NCBI GenBank assembly: GCA_945873205.1
Contig: CAMCCC010000011.1
Location: forward strand, 1 to 64,000
Direction of reading: 5' to 3'
Length of the DNA stretch: 64,000 nt
From: an uncultured bacterium
Lineage (GTDB): Bacteria > Bacillota > Clostridia > Oscillospirales > Oscillospiraceae
In this document: piece after piece, positions 45,515 to 56,944 of the stretch
How the letters are laid out: every line of letters starts with the position of its first letter
Numbering within the stretch: the first letter of the stretch is position 1
The notes under the pieces: generated by a model
Told to the model about the DNA's origin: nothing
Database searches by the model: none
Seen by the model: the letters and a program-made list of their open reading frames with translations, nothing else
Made by a program: the position numbers and the translations under genes

Positions 45515-46819
45515 ATGCTGGATATCAAGTTTATCAGAGAGAACCCTGAAATCGTCAAAGAGAACATCAAGAAAAAGTTTCAGGACGCCAAGCTGCCCCT
45601 GGTGGATCAGGTGCTGGAGCTGGACAGCAAGAACCGGGCGGCCATCACCGAGGCCAGCGACATCCGGGCCCAGCGCAACGCCCTGTCCAAGCAGATCGGT
45701 ATGCTGATGGGACAGGCCAAGAAGGACCCCTCCAAGCTGGAGGAGGCAGAGGCTGTCAAGGCCCAGGTCAAGGCCCAGGCCGACCGTCTGGCAGAGCTGG
45801 AGAAGCTGGAGGAGGAGTACGCCCAGCAGATCCGCCACATCATGCTCACCATCCCCAATATCATCGATCCCTCCGTCCCCATCGGTCCGGATGACAGCGC
45901 CAACGTGGAAGTGGAGCGCTTCGGCGAGCCGGTGGTTCCTGACTATGAGATTCCCTATCACACCCAGATCATGGAGAGCTTCAACGGCGTGGACATGGAT
46001 TCCGCCGGCCGGGTCTCCGGCAACGGCTTCTACTACCTGATGGGCGACATCGCCCGGCTCCACTCCGCCGTGCTGGCCTACGCAAGAGACTTCATGATCA
46101 ACAAGGGCTTCACCTACTGCATCCCGCCCTTCATGATCCATGGCAACGTGGTGGAAGGCGTTATGAGCCAGACGGATATGGACGCCATGATGTACAAGAT
46201 TGAGGGCGAGGACCTGTACCTGATCGGCACCTCCGAGCACTCCATGATCGGCAAGTTCATCGACCAGATCATTCCCGAGGAGAGCCTGCCCCAGACCCTC
46301 ACCAGCTATTCCCCCTGTTTTCGCAAGGAGAAGGGCGCCCACGGCATTGAGGAGCGGGGCGTCTACCGCATCCACCAGTTTGAGAAGCAGGAAATGATCG
46401 TGGTCTGTAAGCCGGAGGATTCCATGGCCTGGTATGAAAAGATGTGGCGCTACTCCGTGGAGCTGTTCCGCAGCATGGACATTCCCGTGCGTCAGCTGGA
46501 GTGCTGCTCCGGCGATCTGGCCGACCTGAAGGTCAAGTCCTGCGACATTGAGGCCTGGAGCCCCCGGCAGCAGAAGTACTTCGAGGTCTGCTCCTGCTCC
46601 AACCTGGGCGACGCCCAGTCCCGCCGCCTGCGGATGCGGGTCAAGGGCGAGGACGGCAAGATGTACCTGCCCCACACTCTGAACAACACCGTGGTGGCCC
46701 CGCCCCGGATGCTGATCGCCTATCTGGAGAACCATCTCCAGGCCGACGGCAGCGTCACCATTGCCGACGTGCTGGTGCCCTACATGGGCGGCACCACCGT
46801 TCTGATTCCCAAGAAGTAA
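45515..46819 (+). CDS. serS: Seryl-tRNA synthetase, divergent (archaeal-like) type
   Basis: 434 residues. N-terminal coiled-coil arm (about 25-110) that grips tRNA-Ser, then a class II catalytic core. Motif 2 reads CFRKEKGAHGIEERGVYRIH and later SGDLADLKVKSCDIEAW, closer to archaeal/eukaryal enzymes than to the usual bacterial RSEAGSAGRDTRG and GDMGFSAAKTYD. Motif 3 (LNNTVVAPPRMLIAYLENH) is intact, so it should be active. 39 bases after parB with AGGAG upstream. Confidence 0.93.
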   Translation: MLDIKFIRENPEIVKENIKKKFQDAKLPLVDQVLELDSKNRAAITEASDIRAQRNALSKQIGMLMGQAKKDPSKLEEAEAVKAQVKAQADRLAELEKLEEEYAQQIRHIMLTIPNIIDPSVPIGPDDSANVEVERFGEPVVPDYEIPYHTQIMESFNGVDMDSAGRVSGNGFYYLMGDIARLHSAVLAYARDFMINKGFTYCIPPFMIHGNVVEGVMSQTDMDAMMYKIEGEDLYLIGTSEHSMIGKFIDQIIPEESLPQTLTSYSPCFRKEKGAHGIEERGVYRIHQFEKQEMIVVCKPEDSMAWYEKMWRYSVELFRSMDIPVRQLECCSGDLADLKVKSCDIEAWSPRQQKYFEVCSCSNLGDAQSRRLRMRVKGEDGKMYLPHTLNNTVVAPPRMLIAYLENHLQADGSVTIADVLVPYMGGTTVLIPKK

Positions 46820-46838
46820 TCAATCCGAAACACCATAC

Positions 46839-46869
46839 AAGAAGCCGGATGCCTTCCGGCTTCTTTTTT
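46839..46869 (+). terminator. Terminator after serS
   Basis: 11-bp stem AAGAAGCCGGA/TCCGGCTTCTT, followed by TTTT; insulates dnaA. Confidence 0.92.
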
Positions 46870-46915
46870 GTTGAATATTCCCTACTATATTATATTTATA
46901 TCTCCCCCAAAACCC

Positions 46916-46944
46916 TTGAAATAGAGAGAGAGTTTTGCTATAAT
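46916..46944 (+). promoter_or_regulatory. Promoter of dnaA
   Basis: -35 TTGAAA (46916), 17 bp, -10 TATAAT (46939). No DnaA box was noticed around it. Confidence 0.88.
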
Positions 46945-46991
46945 TATATAGTTAGGTGTATTATAAACAAATGCTGTTTGAGGTGCTGCAA

Positions 46992-48299
46992 ATGAACTCG
47001 CTGAATGATATTTGGGACAAAATAATAGAGATTCTTTCCAATCAGCTCACCCCCACCGCCATCAATACCTGGTTTGCCGACTGCACCCCGGTGGATATTG
47101 AGGACTGCCGCTTGGTGCTGCATACCACCAACGACTTTAAAAGAAATGTTATCCTTTCCCGTTTCAGCGAGAACATCAAGGCCGCCCTGTACGACCTGTT
47201 TTCCTGCGACTTTGATCTGCTGGTCCTCGCCGGAGAGGAGATCAACGATTTTGCCATTGAGAGAAAGGCGGATAATTCCCTGCCGGAAATGGAGGGCTAT
47301 ACCTTTGACCGCTTCATTGTAGGCAGTTCCAATAAGTTTGCCCACGCCGCCGCCATCGCCGTGGCGGAGAATCCGGGTAAGACCTACAATCCCCTGTTCA
47401 TCTACGGCAACTCCGGCCTGGGAAAGACCCATCTTCTTCTGGCCATCGGGCAGCAGATCCATGAAAATAGCCCGGAGAAAAGCATTGCCTACATCAAGGG
47501 GGACGAATTCACAAACCAGCTGGTCAAATCTATCAGGGAAGGCACAGCGGAGGAGTTCCGCCAGAAATACCGCAATGTGGACCTGTTTCTGGTGGACGAT
47601 ATCCAGTTCATTGCCGGTAAACAGCAGACCCAGAACGAATTTTTCCACACCTTCAACAACATTTATGAGGCCGGACACCAGATCGTCATCACCTCTGACC
47701 GGCCGCCGCTGGAGATGGCCCTGCTGGATGACCGGCTCCGCACCCGCTTTGAGGGAGGTCTGATGGCGGATATTCAGCCCCCGGATCTGGAGACCCGCAT
47801 GGCCATCACCCGCAATAAAGCCGGCCAGTTGGGCCTGCTGCTGTCCGATGACGCGGTGGAGTACATCGCCACCAACATCACCGCCAATATCCGGCAGCTG
47901 GAGGGCGTGATCAAGCGCCTCACCGCCTATAAGGAGATTCTGGACGATGTGATCACCATTGACTCCGTGAAACGGGCCATCAGGGATGTGATCCGCATCG
48001 GCACCTATATCCCCACGCCGGAGAGCATCATCCGGGAGACCGCCCGCTACTACTCCCTGAAGGAGGAGGACCTGCGGGGGCAGAGCCGCTCCAAAAACAC
48101 GGCCATGGCCCGGCAGGTTTCCATGTACCTGATGCGCTCCCTGACCAATCTGTCCCTGAAGGACATCGGCGCGGAATATGAGGACAGAAACCACGCTACC
48201 GTCCTCAGCTCCATCCGCAAGGTGGAGGACCTTTTAAAGACCGACCCCAACATGGCCGGCACCGTCAGAGACATCACCTCTAACATCAATTCCATCTGA
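46992..48299 (+). CDS. dnaA: Chromosomal replication initiator DnaA
   Basis: 435 residues. Domain I (1-80: LNDIWDKIIEILSNQLTPTAINTWF), a short linker, AAA+ domain III with Walker A GNSGLGKTH near 139 and Walker B LFLVDDIQFI near 198, and DNA-binding domain IV ending in RNHATVLSSIRKVEDLL. GAGGTG is 6 bases before the ATG at 46992; in-frame starts at 46956 and 46971 lack such a site. Confidence 0.96.
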   Translation: MNSLNDIWDKIIEILSNQLTPTAINTWFADCTPVDIEDCRLVLHTTNDFKRNVILSRFSENIKAALYDLFSCDFDLLVLAGEEINDFAIERKADNSLPEMEGYTFDRFIVGSSNKFAHAAAIAVAENPGKTYNPLFIYGNSGLGKTHLLLAIGQQIHENSPEKSIAYIKGDEFTNQLVKSIREGTAEEFRQKYRNVDLFLVDDIQFIAGKQQTQNEFFHTFNNIYEAGHQIVITSDRPPLEMALLDDRLRTRFEGGLMADIQPPDLETRMAITRNKAGQLGLLLSDDAVEYIATNITANIRQLEGVIKRLTAYKEILDDVITIDSVKRAIRDVIRIGTYIPTPESIIRETARYYSLKEEDLRGQSRSKNTAMARQVSMYLMRSLTNLSLKDIGAEYEDRNHATVLSSIRKVEDLLKTDPNMAGTVRDITSNINSI

Positions 48300-48535
48300 T
48301 CTGTTTTCCACAGTTTTCTGTTGAAAAGTGGAAAGGGCAATGTGGAAAGTATTTTTCTGAAATCCGGCTGTTGAAAAGTGAAAAATTGCCAACAAAATCA
48401 TCAACAGAGAAAAGCCTTGCAAGGCAAGGGTTTGGGGCTGTTTTCCACAAGTGAAAGCCCCTACTACTATTGCTACTAAAAATATTAGATTTATTGATTG
48501 ATAGAAAAAATTCTTTGCTTTAAGGAGAACGAGAT
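48300..48535. other. Replication origin oriC (dnaA-dnaN intergenic region)
   Basis: DnaA boxes close to TTATCCACA: TTTTCCACA at 48304-48312 and 48441-48449, TTTTCAACA (reverse) at 48319-48327 and 48369-48377, CTTTCCACA (reverse) at 48341-48349. After the last box comes CCCC, then CTACTACTATTGCTACTA (48461-48478), a DnaA-trio tract as in the Bacillus basal unwinding element, then an AT-rich stretch (48479-48515) where strands would open. Confidence 0.9.
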
Positions 48536-49642
48536 ATGAAGTTCAGCTGTGAGAAATATTTGCTCCAATCCGCCTGCGGCACTGCCTCCCGGGCGGCAGC
48601 CAGCAAAAGCCCCATCCCGGCCCTGGAGGGTCTGCTGCTGCAGGCCAGCGACCGGCTCACCGTTACCGGCTATGACCTGAAAAAAGGCATCTACACCCAG
48701 CTGGAGGCCGAGGTGAAGGAACAGGGCTCCGTGGTGGTGGGCGCCCGTCTCTTCGGCGAGATGATCCGCCGCCTGCCGGACGGCATCGTCACCATCAGCA
48801 CGGATATCAACAACAATGTGAATGTAAAATGCGGCAAGAGCGAGTTTAACTTCATGGGCATCAGCCCCGAGGACTACCCGGAGATGCCGGTGGTGGACGG
48901 GGTGAACAACATCGCCCTGCCCCAGAAAATCCTGGGCAGCATGATCAACCAGACCATCTTTGCCGTGGCGGACAACGATATGCGCCCCATCTATACCGGC
49001 ACCCTCTTTGATATCGAAGGGGAGGAGCTGACCCTGGTGGCGGTGGACGGCTACCGGCTTGCCAAGCGCAGCGAGAAGCTGGAATCGGCCAGAATGGAAA
49101 ATTGCAGCTTTGTGGTGCCCGGCTCCGCCCTGGCGGATATTGAGCGCATCTGCGGCGACAGCGAGGAGCTGGTAAAAATCTCTGTAGGCGCCAAGCACAT
49201 CTCCTTCTCCATTGGGGAGACGGTAGTGGTGTCCCGCCGGCTGGAAGGGGAGTTTCTGAACTACAAAAAGTCCATCCCCGAAAGCTTCAAGTACACCGTG
49301 AAGGTGGACCGGGGCGAATTCATGTCCGCCATCGACCGGGTGGCTCTGATCGTCAGCGAGCGGAACACCAGCCCGGTGCGCATGAGCTTCAACGACGGGA
49401 ACATCGACTGCCTCTGTGTCACCCCCATCGGCCGGGCGGAGGACGTCTGCACCTGCGAGGGCAGCGGCGAAGGCCTGCAGATCGGCTTTAATGATCGCTA
49501 TCTGAAAGACGCCCTGAAGGCCGCCGCCAAGGAGGAACTGAACATCTGCCTCAACTCCGCCTCCTCCCCCTGCATCATCACCGCCGCCGACGGCAGCGAG
49601 AACTTCACCTATATGATCCTGCCTGTGCGCCTTCACGCATGA
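48536..49642 (+). CDS. dnaN: DNA polymerase III beta sliding clamp
   Basis: 368 residues, three repeated clamp domains. KSPIPALEGLLLQASDRLTVTGYDL and the C-terminal ITAADGSENFTYMILPVRL are typical. AAGGAGA precedes the ATG. It forms a ring dimer holding the polymerase on DNA. Confidence 0.96.
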   Translation: MKFSCEKYLLQSACGTASRAAASKSPIPALEGLLLQASDRLTVTGYDLKKGIYTQLEAEVKEQGSVVVGARLFGEMIRRLPDGIVTISTDINNNVNVKCGKSEFNFMGISPEDYPEMPVVDGVNNIALPQKILGSMINQTIFAVADNDMRPIYTGTLFDIEGEELTLVAVDGYRLAKRSEKLESARMENCSFVVPGSALADIERICGDSEELVKISVGAKHISFSIGETVVVSRRLEGEFLNYKKSIPESFKYTVKVDRGEFMSAIDRVALIVSERNTSPVRMSFNDGNIDCLCVTPIGRAEDVCTCEGSGEGLQIGFNDRYLKDALKAAAKEELNICLNSASSPCIITAADGSENFTYMILPVRLHA

Positions 49643-49664
49643 GGCTGACTGAGAATAGAAAATT

Positions 49665-49871
49665 ATGGAAAAAATAACAATAGAAACCGAATATATCAAG
49701 CTGGATTCCCTGCTGAAATTTGCCGCCGTGGTGGGTACCGGCGGGGAGGCCAAGTATGTCATCAGCGAGGGCATGGTCACCGTCAACGGTGAAGTCTGCA
49801 CCATGCGGGGCAAGAAGCTGCGCCCCGGCGACAAGGTCAGCTTTCAGGGGCTGGACTTTGAAATCGTATAG
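49665..49871 (+). CDS. yaaA: S4-domain RNA-binding protein YaaA
   Basis: 68 residues, a single S4 fold: LDSLLKFAAVVGTGGEAKYVISEGMVTVNGEV. The small gene between dnaN and recF is conserved through Firmicutes. It is thought to bind structured RNA in ribosome maturation or rescue. 2 bases before recF. Confidence 0.9.
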   Translation: MEKITIETEYIKLDSLLKFAAVVGTGGEAKYVISEGMVTVNGEVCTMRGKKLRPGDKVSFQGLDFEIV

Positions 49872-49873
49872 GC

Positions 49874-50974
49874 ATGATCATCAGACGAATCGCCCTCAAC
49901 GGCTTTCGCAACTACGAGTGGGACACGGCGGAGTTCGACAGCGGTACCAACGTGATCTCCGGGCAGAACGCCCAGGGCAAGACCAACCTGTTGGAGGCAG
50001 TCTATATGCTCTCCTGCGGCCGCAGCTTCCGCACCCGCTTTGACCGGGAGCTGGTGGGCTTCGGCTTCTCCTCGGCGGAGATTCTGGCGGAGGTGCTGAG
50101 CCACGACCGGGAGCAGACCATAAGAATTCTTCTTCAGCCCGGCCAGGCCAAGAAGATCACCGTCAACGGCGTGAAAAAGACCGCCGGTGAGCTGGGCCAG
50201 GTGGTGAACGCGGTGCTGTTCTGCCCGGACGACCTGAACCTGATCAAGGAAGGGGCGGCGGTGCGGCGGCGGCTGATGGACAATGCCATCAGTCAGATTC
50301 GCCCCCGGTACGCCGAGTTTCTCTCCGAGTTCAATAAGCTGTATGAGCACAAGACCCGGATTTTAAAGGACTGGCGGGAAAAACCCTCTCTGCTGGACAC
50401 TCTGGATGAATTTTCCGATGGAATGTGCCGGGCCTCGGCCCAGCTGATCCGCTACCGGGCGGCCTTCGCGGCCCGGCTGAACCAGGCGGCAGGCCCCATC
50501 CACCGGGAATTTTCCGGCCAGGGGGAGGAACTGGAAATCCGTTATAAAACCGTCAGCACCGTGAAGGACCCCTTCGCCAGCGCCAGGGAAATCTACTACG
50601 ATATCTGCGAGCATCAGGAGCGGCACCGGCAGGCGGAGCTGGACAGCGCCCAGTGCCTTACCGGCGCCCATAAGGACGACCTGGAGATTTACATCAACGG
50701 CAGCGCCGCCCGCAGCTTTGCCTCCCAGGGCCAGACCCGGACGGCGGCCCTGTCCATGAAGCTGGCGGAGCGGGAAATCTTCCTGGCGGAGACCGGGGAG
50801 TACCCCATTTTGCTGCTGGACGATGTACTGTCGGAGCTGGACACCCGGCGGCAGGAATTCGTCCTCAACCGCATCGGCGGCGGCCAGACCCTGATCAGCT
50901 GCTGTGAGGACGAGGGCATCTCCAGCCGCACCGGCGGCAAGGTGCTGTTTGTGGAAAAGGGAAAGATCAGATAA
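49874..50974 (+). CDS. recF: DNA repair and replication protein RecF
   Basis: 366 residues. Walker A SGQNAQGKTNLLEAVYML near 30, the central GAHKDDLEIYINGSAARSFASQGQTRT signature, and Walker B ILLLDDVLSELD. SMC-like ATPase that loads RecA at gaps. Its last base overlaps the remB start. Confidence 0.95.
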   Translation: MIIRRIALNGFRNYEWDTAEFDSGTNVISGQNAQGKTNLLEAVYMLSCGRSFRTRFDRELVGFGFSSAEILAEVLSHDREQTIRILLQPGQAKKITVNGVKKTAGELGQVVNAVLFCPDDLNLIKEGAAVRRRLMDNAISQIRPRYAEFLSEFNKLYEHKTRILKDWREKPSLLDTLDEFSDGMCRASAQLIRYRAAFAARLNQAAGPIHREFSGQGEELEIRYKTVSTVKDPFASAREIYYDICEHQERHRQAELDSAQCLTGAHKDDLEIYINGSAARSFASQGQTRTAALSMKLAEREIFLAETGEYPILLLDDVLSELDTRRQEFVLNRIGGGQTLISCCEDEGISSRTGGKVLFVEKGKIR

Positions 50975-51231
50975 TGTACCTGCATCTTGGAAAGGGCAGG
51001 GTGGTGAACACGGAGGAGATCATCGGCATCTTTGACCTGGATATCACCTCCCAGTCCCATATAACAAGGAAATATCTCAGCATGGCGGAGAAGGCCGGCC
51101 AGGTCATCAACGCTTCGGAGGACATTCCCAAGTCCTTCGTGGTCTGCTGGGACGGAAAAGAAAGAAGTCTGTATCTCTGCCAGATGGCGGCGGCCACCCT
51201 GCTGCGCCGGGCCGAGGCAGGAATACTGTGA
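50974..51231 (+). CDS. remB: RemB/YaaB-like DUF370 protein
   Basis: 85 residues. [23 protein letters not shown] and IPKSFVV match YaaB (RemB), of the RemA/DUF370 family. RemA binds DNA and controls matrix genes in Bacillus; RemB's role is less clear. The recF-remB-gyrB order is as in Bacillus. Confidence 0.88.
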   Translation: MYLHLGKGRVVNTEEIIGIFDLDITSQSHITRKYLSMAEKAGQVINASEDIPKSFVVCWDGKERSLYLCQMAAATLLRRAEAGIL

Positions 51232-51248
51232 AATGGAGAATGGATTCA

Positions 51249-53180
51249 ATGGCTGAAAACATAGAAAAAGCAGTTCAGGAATATGACGCCTCACAGATCC
51301 AGGTCCTGGAGGGCCTGGAGGCGGTGCGCAAGCGGCCGGGCATGTACATCGGCTCCACCTCCTCCTCGGGTCTGCACCACCTGGTTTATGAAATTGTGGA
51401 TAACTCCATCGACGAGGCTCTGGCCGGGTTCTGCAGCCATATCGAGGTCTGCATCGAGGAAGGGGACGTGATCTCCGTCACCGACAACGGACGCGGCATC
51501 CCCGTGGACATTCAGGAGCAGACCGGCAAAAGCGCTCTGGAAGTGGTTTTCACCGTGCTCCACGCCGGCGGCAAGTTCGGCGGCGGGGGCTATAAGGTCT
51601 CTGGCGGCCTCCACGGCGTGGGCGCCTCGGTGGTCAACGCTCTGTCCGAGTGGCTGGAGGTTCAGGTCCACAAGGAGGGCAAGATCTACCAGATGGCCTT
51701 CTCCCGGGGCCAGATCACCCAGGGCATCCATGTGGTGGGCCAGACGGATAAAACTGGCACCGCCGTCCGCTTCAAGCCCGACCCGGAGATGTTTGACGAC
51801 ACGGTCTATGACTATGAGATTCTCCACACCCGTATGCGGGAGCAGGCTTTCCTGAACGCAGGCCTGCGCATCAGCATCCAGGATAAACGTCCCGGCAAGG
51901 AGCAGGGCGAAACCATGTGCTATGAGGGCGGCATACGGGAGTTTGTCCGTTACATCAACAAGAACAAGACCCCCATCCATGAGGAGGTCATTTACCTCAG
52001 CGGCAGCAAGGATGACGCCATTGCCGAAATCGCCCTCCAGTATCACGACGGCTATAACGAGACCCTGGTCTCCTTCGCCAACAACATTCATACCCCGGAA
52101 GGCGGCATGCATGAGACCGGCTTCAAAACCGCCCTCACCCGGGTCATCAACGCCTACGGCCAGAAGAACAACATCATCAAGGGGGACGACAAGGTCTCCG
52201 GCGACGATGTGCGGGAGGGCATCTCCGCGGTGATCTCCGTGAAGCTGCCGGAGGCCCAGTTCGAGGGCCAGACCAAGCAGAAGCTGGGCAATGCCTACAT
52301 CCGCACGCTGGTGGACAATATTGTCTCCGACCAGCTGGCCACCTATTTTGAGGAGCATCCCGCCGTGGCCAAGGCCGTGCTGGATAAGGCCATGATGGCC
52401 AACCGGGCCCGGGAAGCCGCCCGGAAGGCCAGAGAATCCGTCCGCCGCAAGACCGGGCTGGAGAGCGGCCAGATGCCCGATAAATTGCAGGACTGCAACG
52501 AGCGGGACCCCTCTCTATGCGAAATCTACATCGTGGAGGGCGACTCCGCCGCCGGCTCCGCCATCCAGGGGCGGGACTCCCGCTTCCAGGCCATCCTGGC
52601 CATGTGGGGCAAGATGCTGAACGTAGAGAAGGCCCGGGCCGATAAGATTTACGGCAACGACAAGCTCTATCCCCTGATCGTGGCCCTGGGCGCCGGCATC
52701 GGGGATGAGTTCAATATCGAGAAGCTGCGCTATCACAAAATCATCATCATGGCCGATGCGGATGTGGACGGCAGCCATATCCGCACCCTGCTGCTGACCT
52801 TCTTCTTCCGCTACATGCGCCCGCTGATCGAGCACGGCTATGTGTATTCCGCGGTGCCCCCCCTGTATAAGCTGAGCCGGGGCAAGACCCAGCGGGTGGC
52901 CTACTCCGACGAGGAGCGGGATAAAATCAGTGCGGAGCTGCGCGCCGACAACCCCAACGCCAAGGTGGACATCAACCGCTTCAAGGGCCTGGGCGAGATG
53001 GACCCCCATGAGCTGTGGGAGACCACCATGGACCCGGAGAAGCGCTCCCTGCGCCGCATTACGCTCAACGACGCCATCCAGGCCGACCAGATCTTCACCG
53101 TCCTCATGGGCGAGGATGTGGAGCCCCGGCGGGACTGGATCGAGAAAAACGCCAAATATGTGGTGAATCTGGATATTTAA
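51249..53180 (+). CDS. gyrB: DNA gyrase subunit B
   Basis: 643 residues. GHKL ATPase ([31 protein letters not shown]), transducer, and TOPRIM with EGDSAAGS near 430-437 and [21 protein letters not shown]. The quinolone-relevant stretch reads [14 protein letters not shown], with Trp453 where E. coli has Lys447. The ATG at 51249 has GGAG 10 bases upstream; in-frame starts at 51228 and 51240 are possible. 14 bases before gyrA. Confidence 0.95.
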   Translation: MAENIEKAVQEYDASQIQVLEGLEAVRKRPGMYIGSTSSSGLHHLVYEIVDNSIDEALAGFCSHIEVCIEEGDVISVTDNGRGIPVDIQEQTGKSALEVVFTVLHAGGKFGGGGYKVSGGLHGVGASVVNALSEWLEVQVHKEGKIYQMAFSRGQITQGIHVVGQTDKTGTAVRFKPDPEMFDDTVYDYEILHTRMREQAFLNAGLRISIQDKRPGKEQGETMCYEGGIREFVRYINKNKTPIHEEVIYLSGSKDDAIAEIALQYHDGYNETLVSFANNIHTPEGGMHETGFKTALTRVINAYGQKNNIIKGDDKVSGDDVREGISAVISVKLPEAQFEGQTKQKLGNAYIRTLVDNIVSDQLATYFEEHPAVAKAVLDKAMMANRAREAARKARESVRRKTGLESGQMPDKLQDCNERDPSLCEIYIVEGDSAAGSAIQGRDSRFQAILAMWGKMLNVEKARADKIYGNDKLYPLIVALGAGIGDEFNIEKLRYHKIIIMADADVDGSHIRTLLLTFFFRYMRPLIEHGYVYSAVPPLYKLSRGKTQRVAYSDEERDKISAELRADNPNAKVDINRFKGLGEMDPHELWETTMDPEKRSLRRITLNDAIQADQIFTVLMGEDVEPRRDWIEKNAKYVVNLDI

Positions 53181-53194
53181 GGAGGTGAGGGAAG

Positions 53195-55711
<2,517 letters not shown>

Positions 55712-55714
55712 GCC

Positions 55715-56101
55715 ATGAACCAGAAAAAGAACGAGAACAAGCTGAATAAAGCCGGCAAGACCATTCTTTATACCTTTATCCTGATGGTGGTCATGGGGAT
55801 CTTCTCCGATGCAAGCGGCAGCATCATCGGCGTGGTGGCCGTGATCCTTGTGGCAGCCGGCGTGGGAATGCTGGGGTTCTATTTTGCCAGGAAGGCCAAA
55901 GCGGCCAAGGAGGATACTGTCACCCGCAGCTACACCGCCCATGAAAGCAGCCAGCCCCGGAAGTATGATCCGGCGGAGATCAAGGACCGGGACAGCCGCC
56001 GCCGCATGGAACAGCTGGACAGCTTCCTGCGCAACGGCGTGATCGACAAGAAGGAATACGCGGTGCTCCGGGCCAAGTACCAGCGGGAAGCCGGCGAATG
56101 A
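55715..56101 (+). CDS. SHOCT-domain membrane protein 1
   Basis: 128 residues. Two hydrophobic segments (about 16-58), a charged linker, and a C-terminal SHOCT motif [27 protein letters not shown] (about 97-123). SHOCT motifs are short oligomerisation or interaction tails of unknown use. Begins 3 bases after gyrA; the next gene overlaps its stop. Function unknown. Confidence 0.8.
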   Translation: MNQKKNENKLNKAGKTILYTFILMVVMGIFSDASGSIIGVVAVILVAAGVGMLGFYFARKAKAAKEDTVTRSYTAHESSQPRKYDPAEIKDRDSRRRMEQLDSFLRNGVIDKKEYAVLRAKYQREAGE

Positions 56102-56472
56102 TGAAAGAGGGAACGAAAAATACACTGAAGTTTCTTTTTGCAATGCTTATCCTCGTTTTTGTTGTGGATATCGTCATTGCAGAGGATCCGGCCGAGCGGA
56201 AAGCATATCTTATGGTTCTTCTGCTTATCATAGGCATTGTTTCTGTTTTCCTGCTGCTGAGGAAATTTTATATCCTCAGAATAAACCAGCAGAGAGACCG
56301 GGAGCTTCAGAAATACAAACAGCCGCAGCCCATGCAGCAGAATGGCCCGGTGGTAATTACCGGCCAGGATATGAGCCGCCGCATGGAGCAGCTGGACAGC
56401 TTTTTGGAAAACGGCATTATTGATAAGAAGGAATACATGCTGCTGAAGAAGAAATACCAGAGCCATGAATAA
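56098..56472 (+). CDS. SHOCT-domain membrane protein 2 (paralogue)
   Basis: 124 residues. Two membrane segments (about 10-28 and 36-56) and the tail [27 protein letters not shown], nearly identical to that of the preceding gene, while the N-terminal halves differ. The pair looks like a tandem duplication. Starts at ATGA overlapping the upstream stop; overlaps rnhA by 8 bases. It is more AT-rich than its neighbours. Function unknown. Confidence 0.8.
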   Translation: MMKEGTKNTLKFLFAMLILVFVVDIVIAEDPAERKAYLMVLLLIIGIVSVFLLLRKFYILRINQQRDRELQKYKQPQPMQQNGPVVITGQDMSRRMEQLDSFLENGIIDKKEYMLLKKKYQSHE

Positions 56473-56920
56473 ACCGAAGAAAACCGTTGAAATCTATACC
56501 GACGGCGCCTGCAGCGGCAACCCCGGCCCCGGCGGCTGGGGGGCCATCCTGCGCTACAACGGCGCGGAGAAGGAGCTCAGCGGCGGGGAGGCCCAGACCA
56601 CCAACAACCGCATGGAGCTGACCGGCGTGATCATGGCTCTGCTGGCCCTGAAGGAGAGCTGCATCGTGGAGCTGTATTCCGACTCCAAGTATGTGATCGA
56701 CGCGCTGGAGAAGGGCTGGGCCTGGGGCTGGCGGAAAAAGGGCTGGATCAAAAGCGACAAGAAGCCGGCCCTGAACCCGGACCTGTGGGAAACCCTGCTG
56801 AACCTGACCATGCAGCATGAAATGCACTACCACTGGGTCAAGGGCCATGCCCAGAACGAATACAACAACCGCTGCGACGCCCTGGCCGTGGCCATGCGGG
56901 ATCATTATGCCGGGAAATAA
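56465..56920 (+). CDS. rnhA: Ribonuclease HI
   Basis: 151 residues. Removes RNA from RNA-DNA hybrids. The DEDD residues are seen in [29 protein letters not shown] and the final NNRCDALA. The basic handle ([18 protein letters not shown]) is present. Overlaps the SHOCT gene by 8 bases. Confidence 0.95.
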   Translation: MNKPKKTVEIYTDGACSGNPGPGGWGAILRYNGAEKELSGGEAQTTNNRMELTGVIMALLALKESCIVELYSDSKYVIDALEKGWAWGWRKKGWIKSDKKPALNPDLWETLLNLTMQHEMHYHWVKGHAQNEYNNRCDALAVAMRDHYAGK

Positions 56921-56944
56921 AAAAGCAAAGACTCAGGTGAAGCA

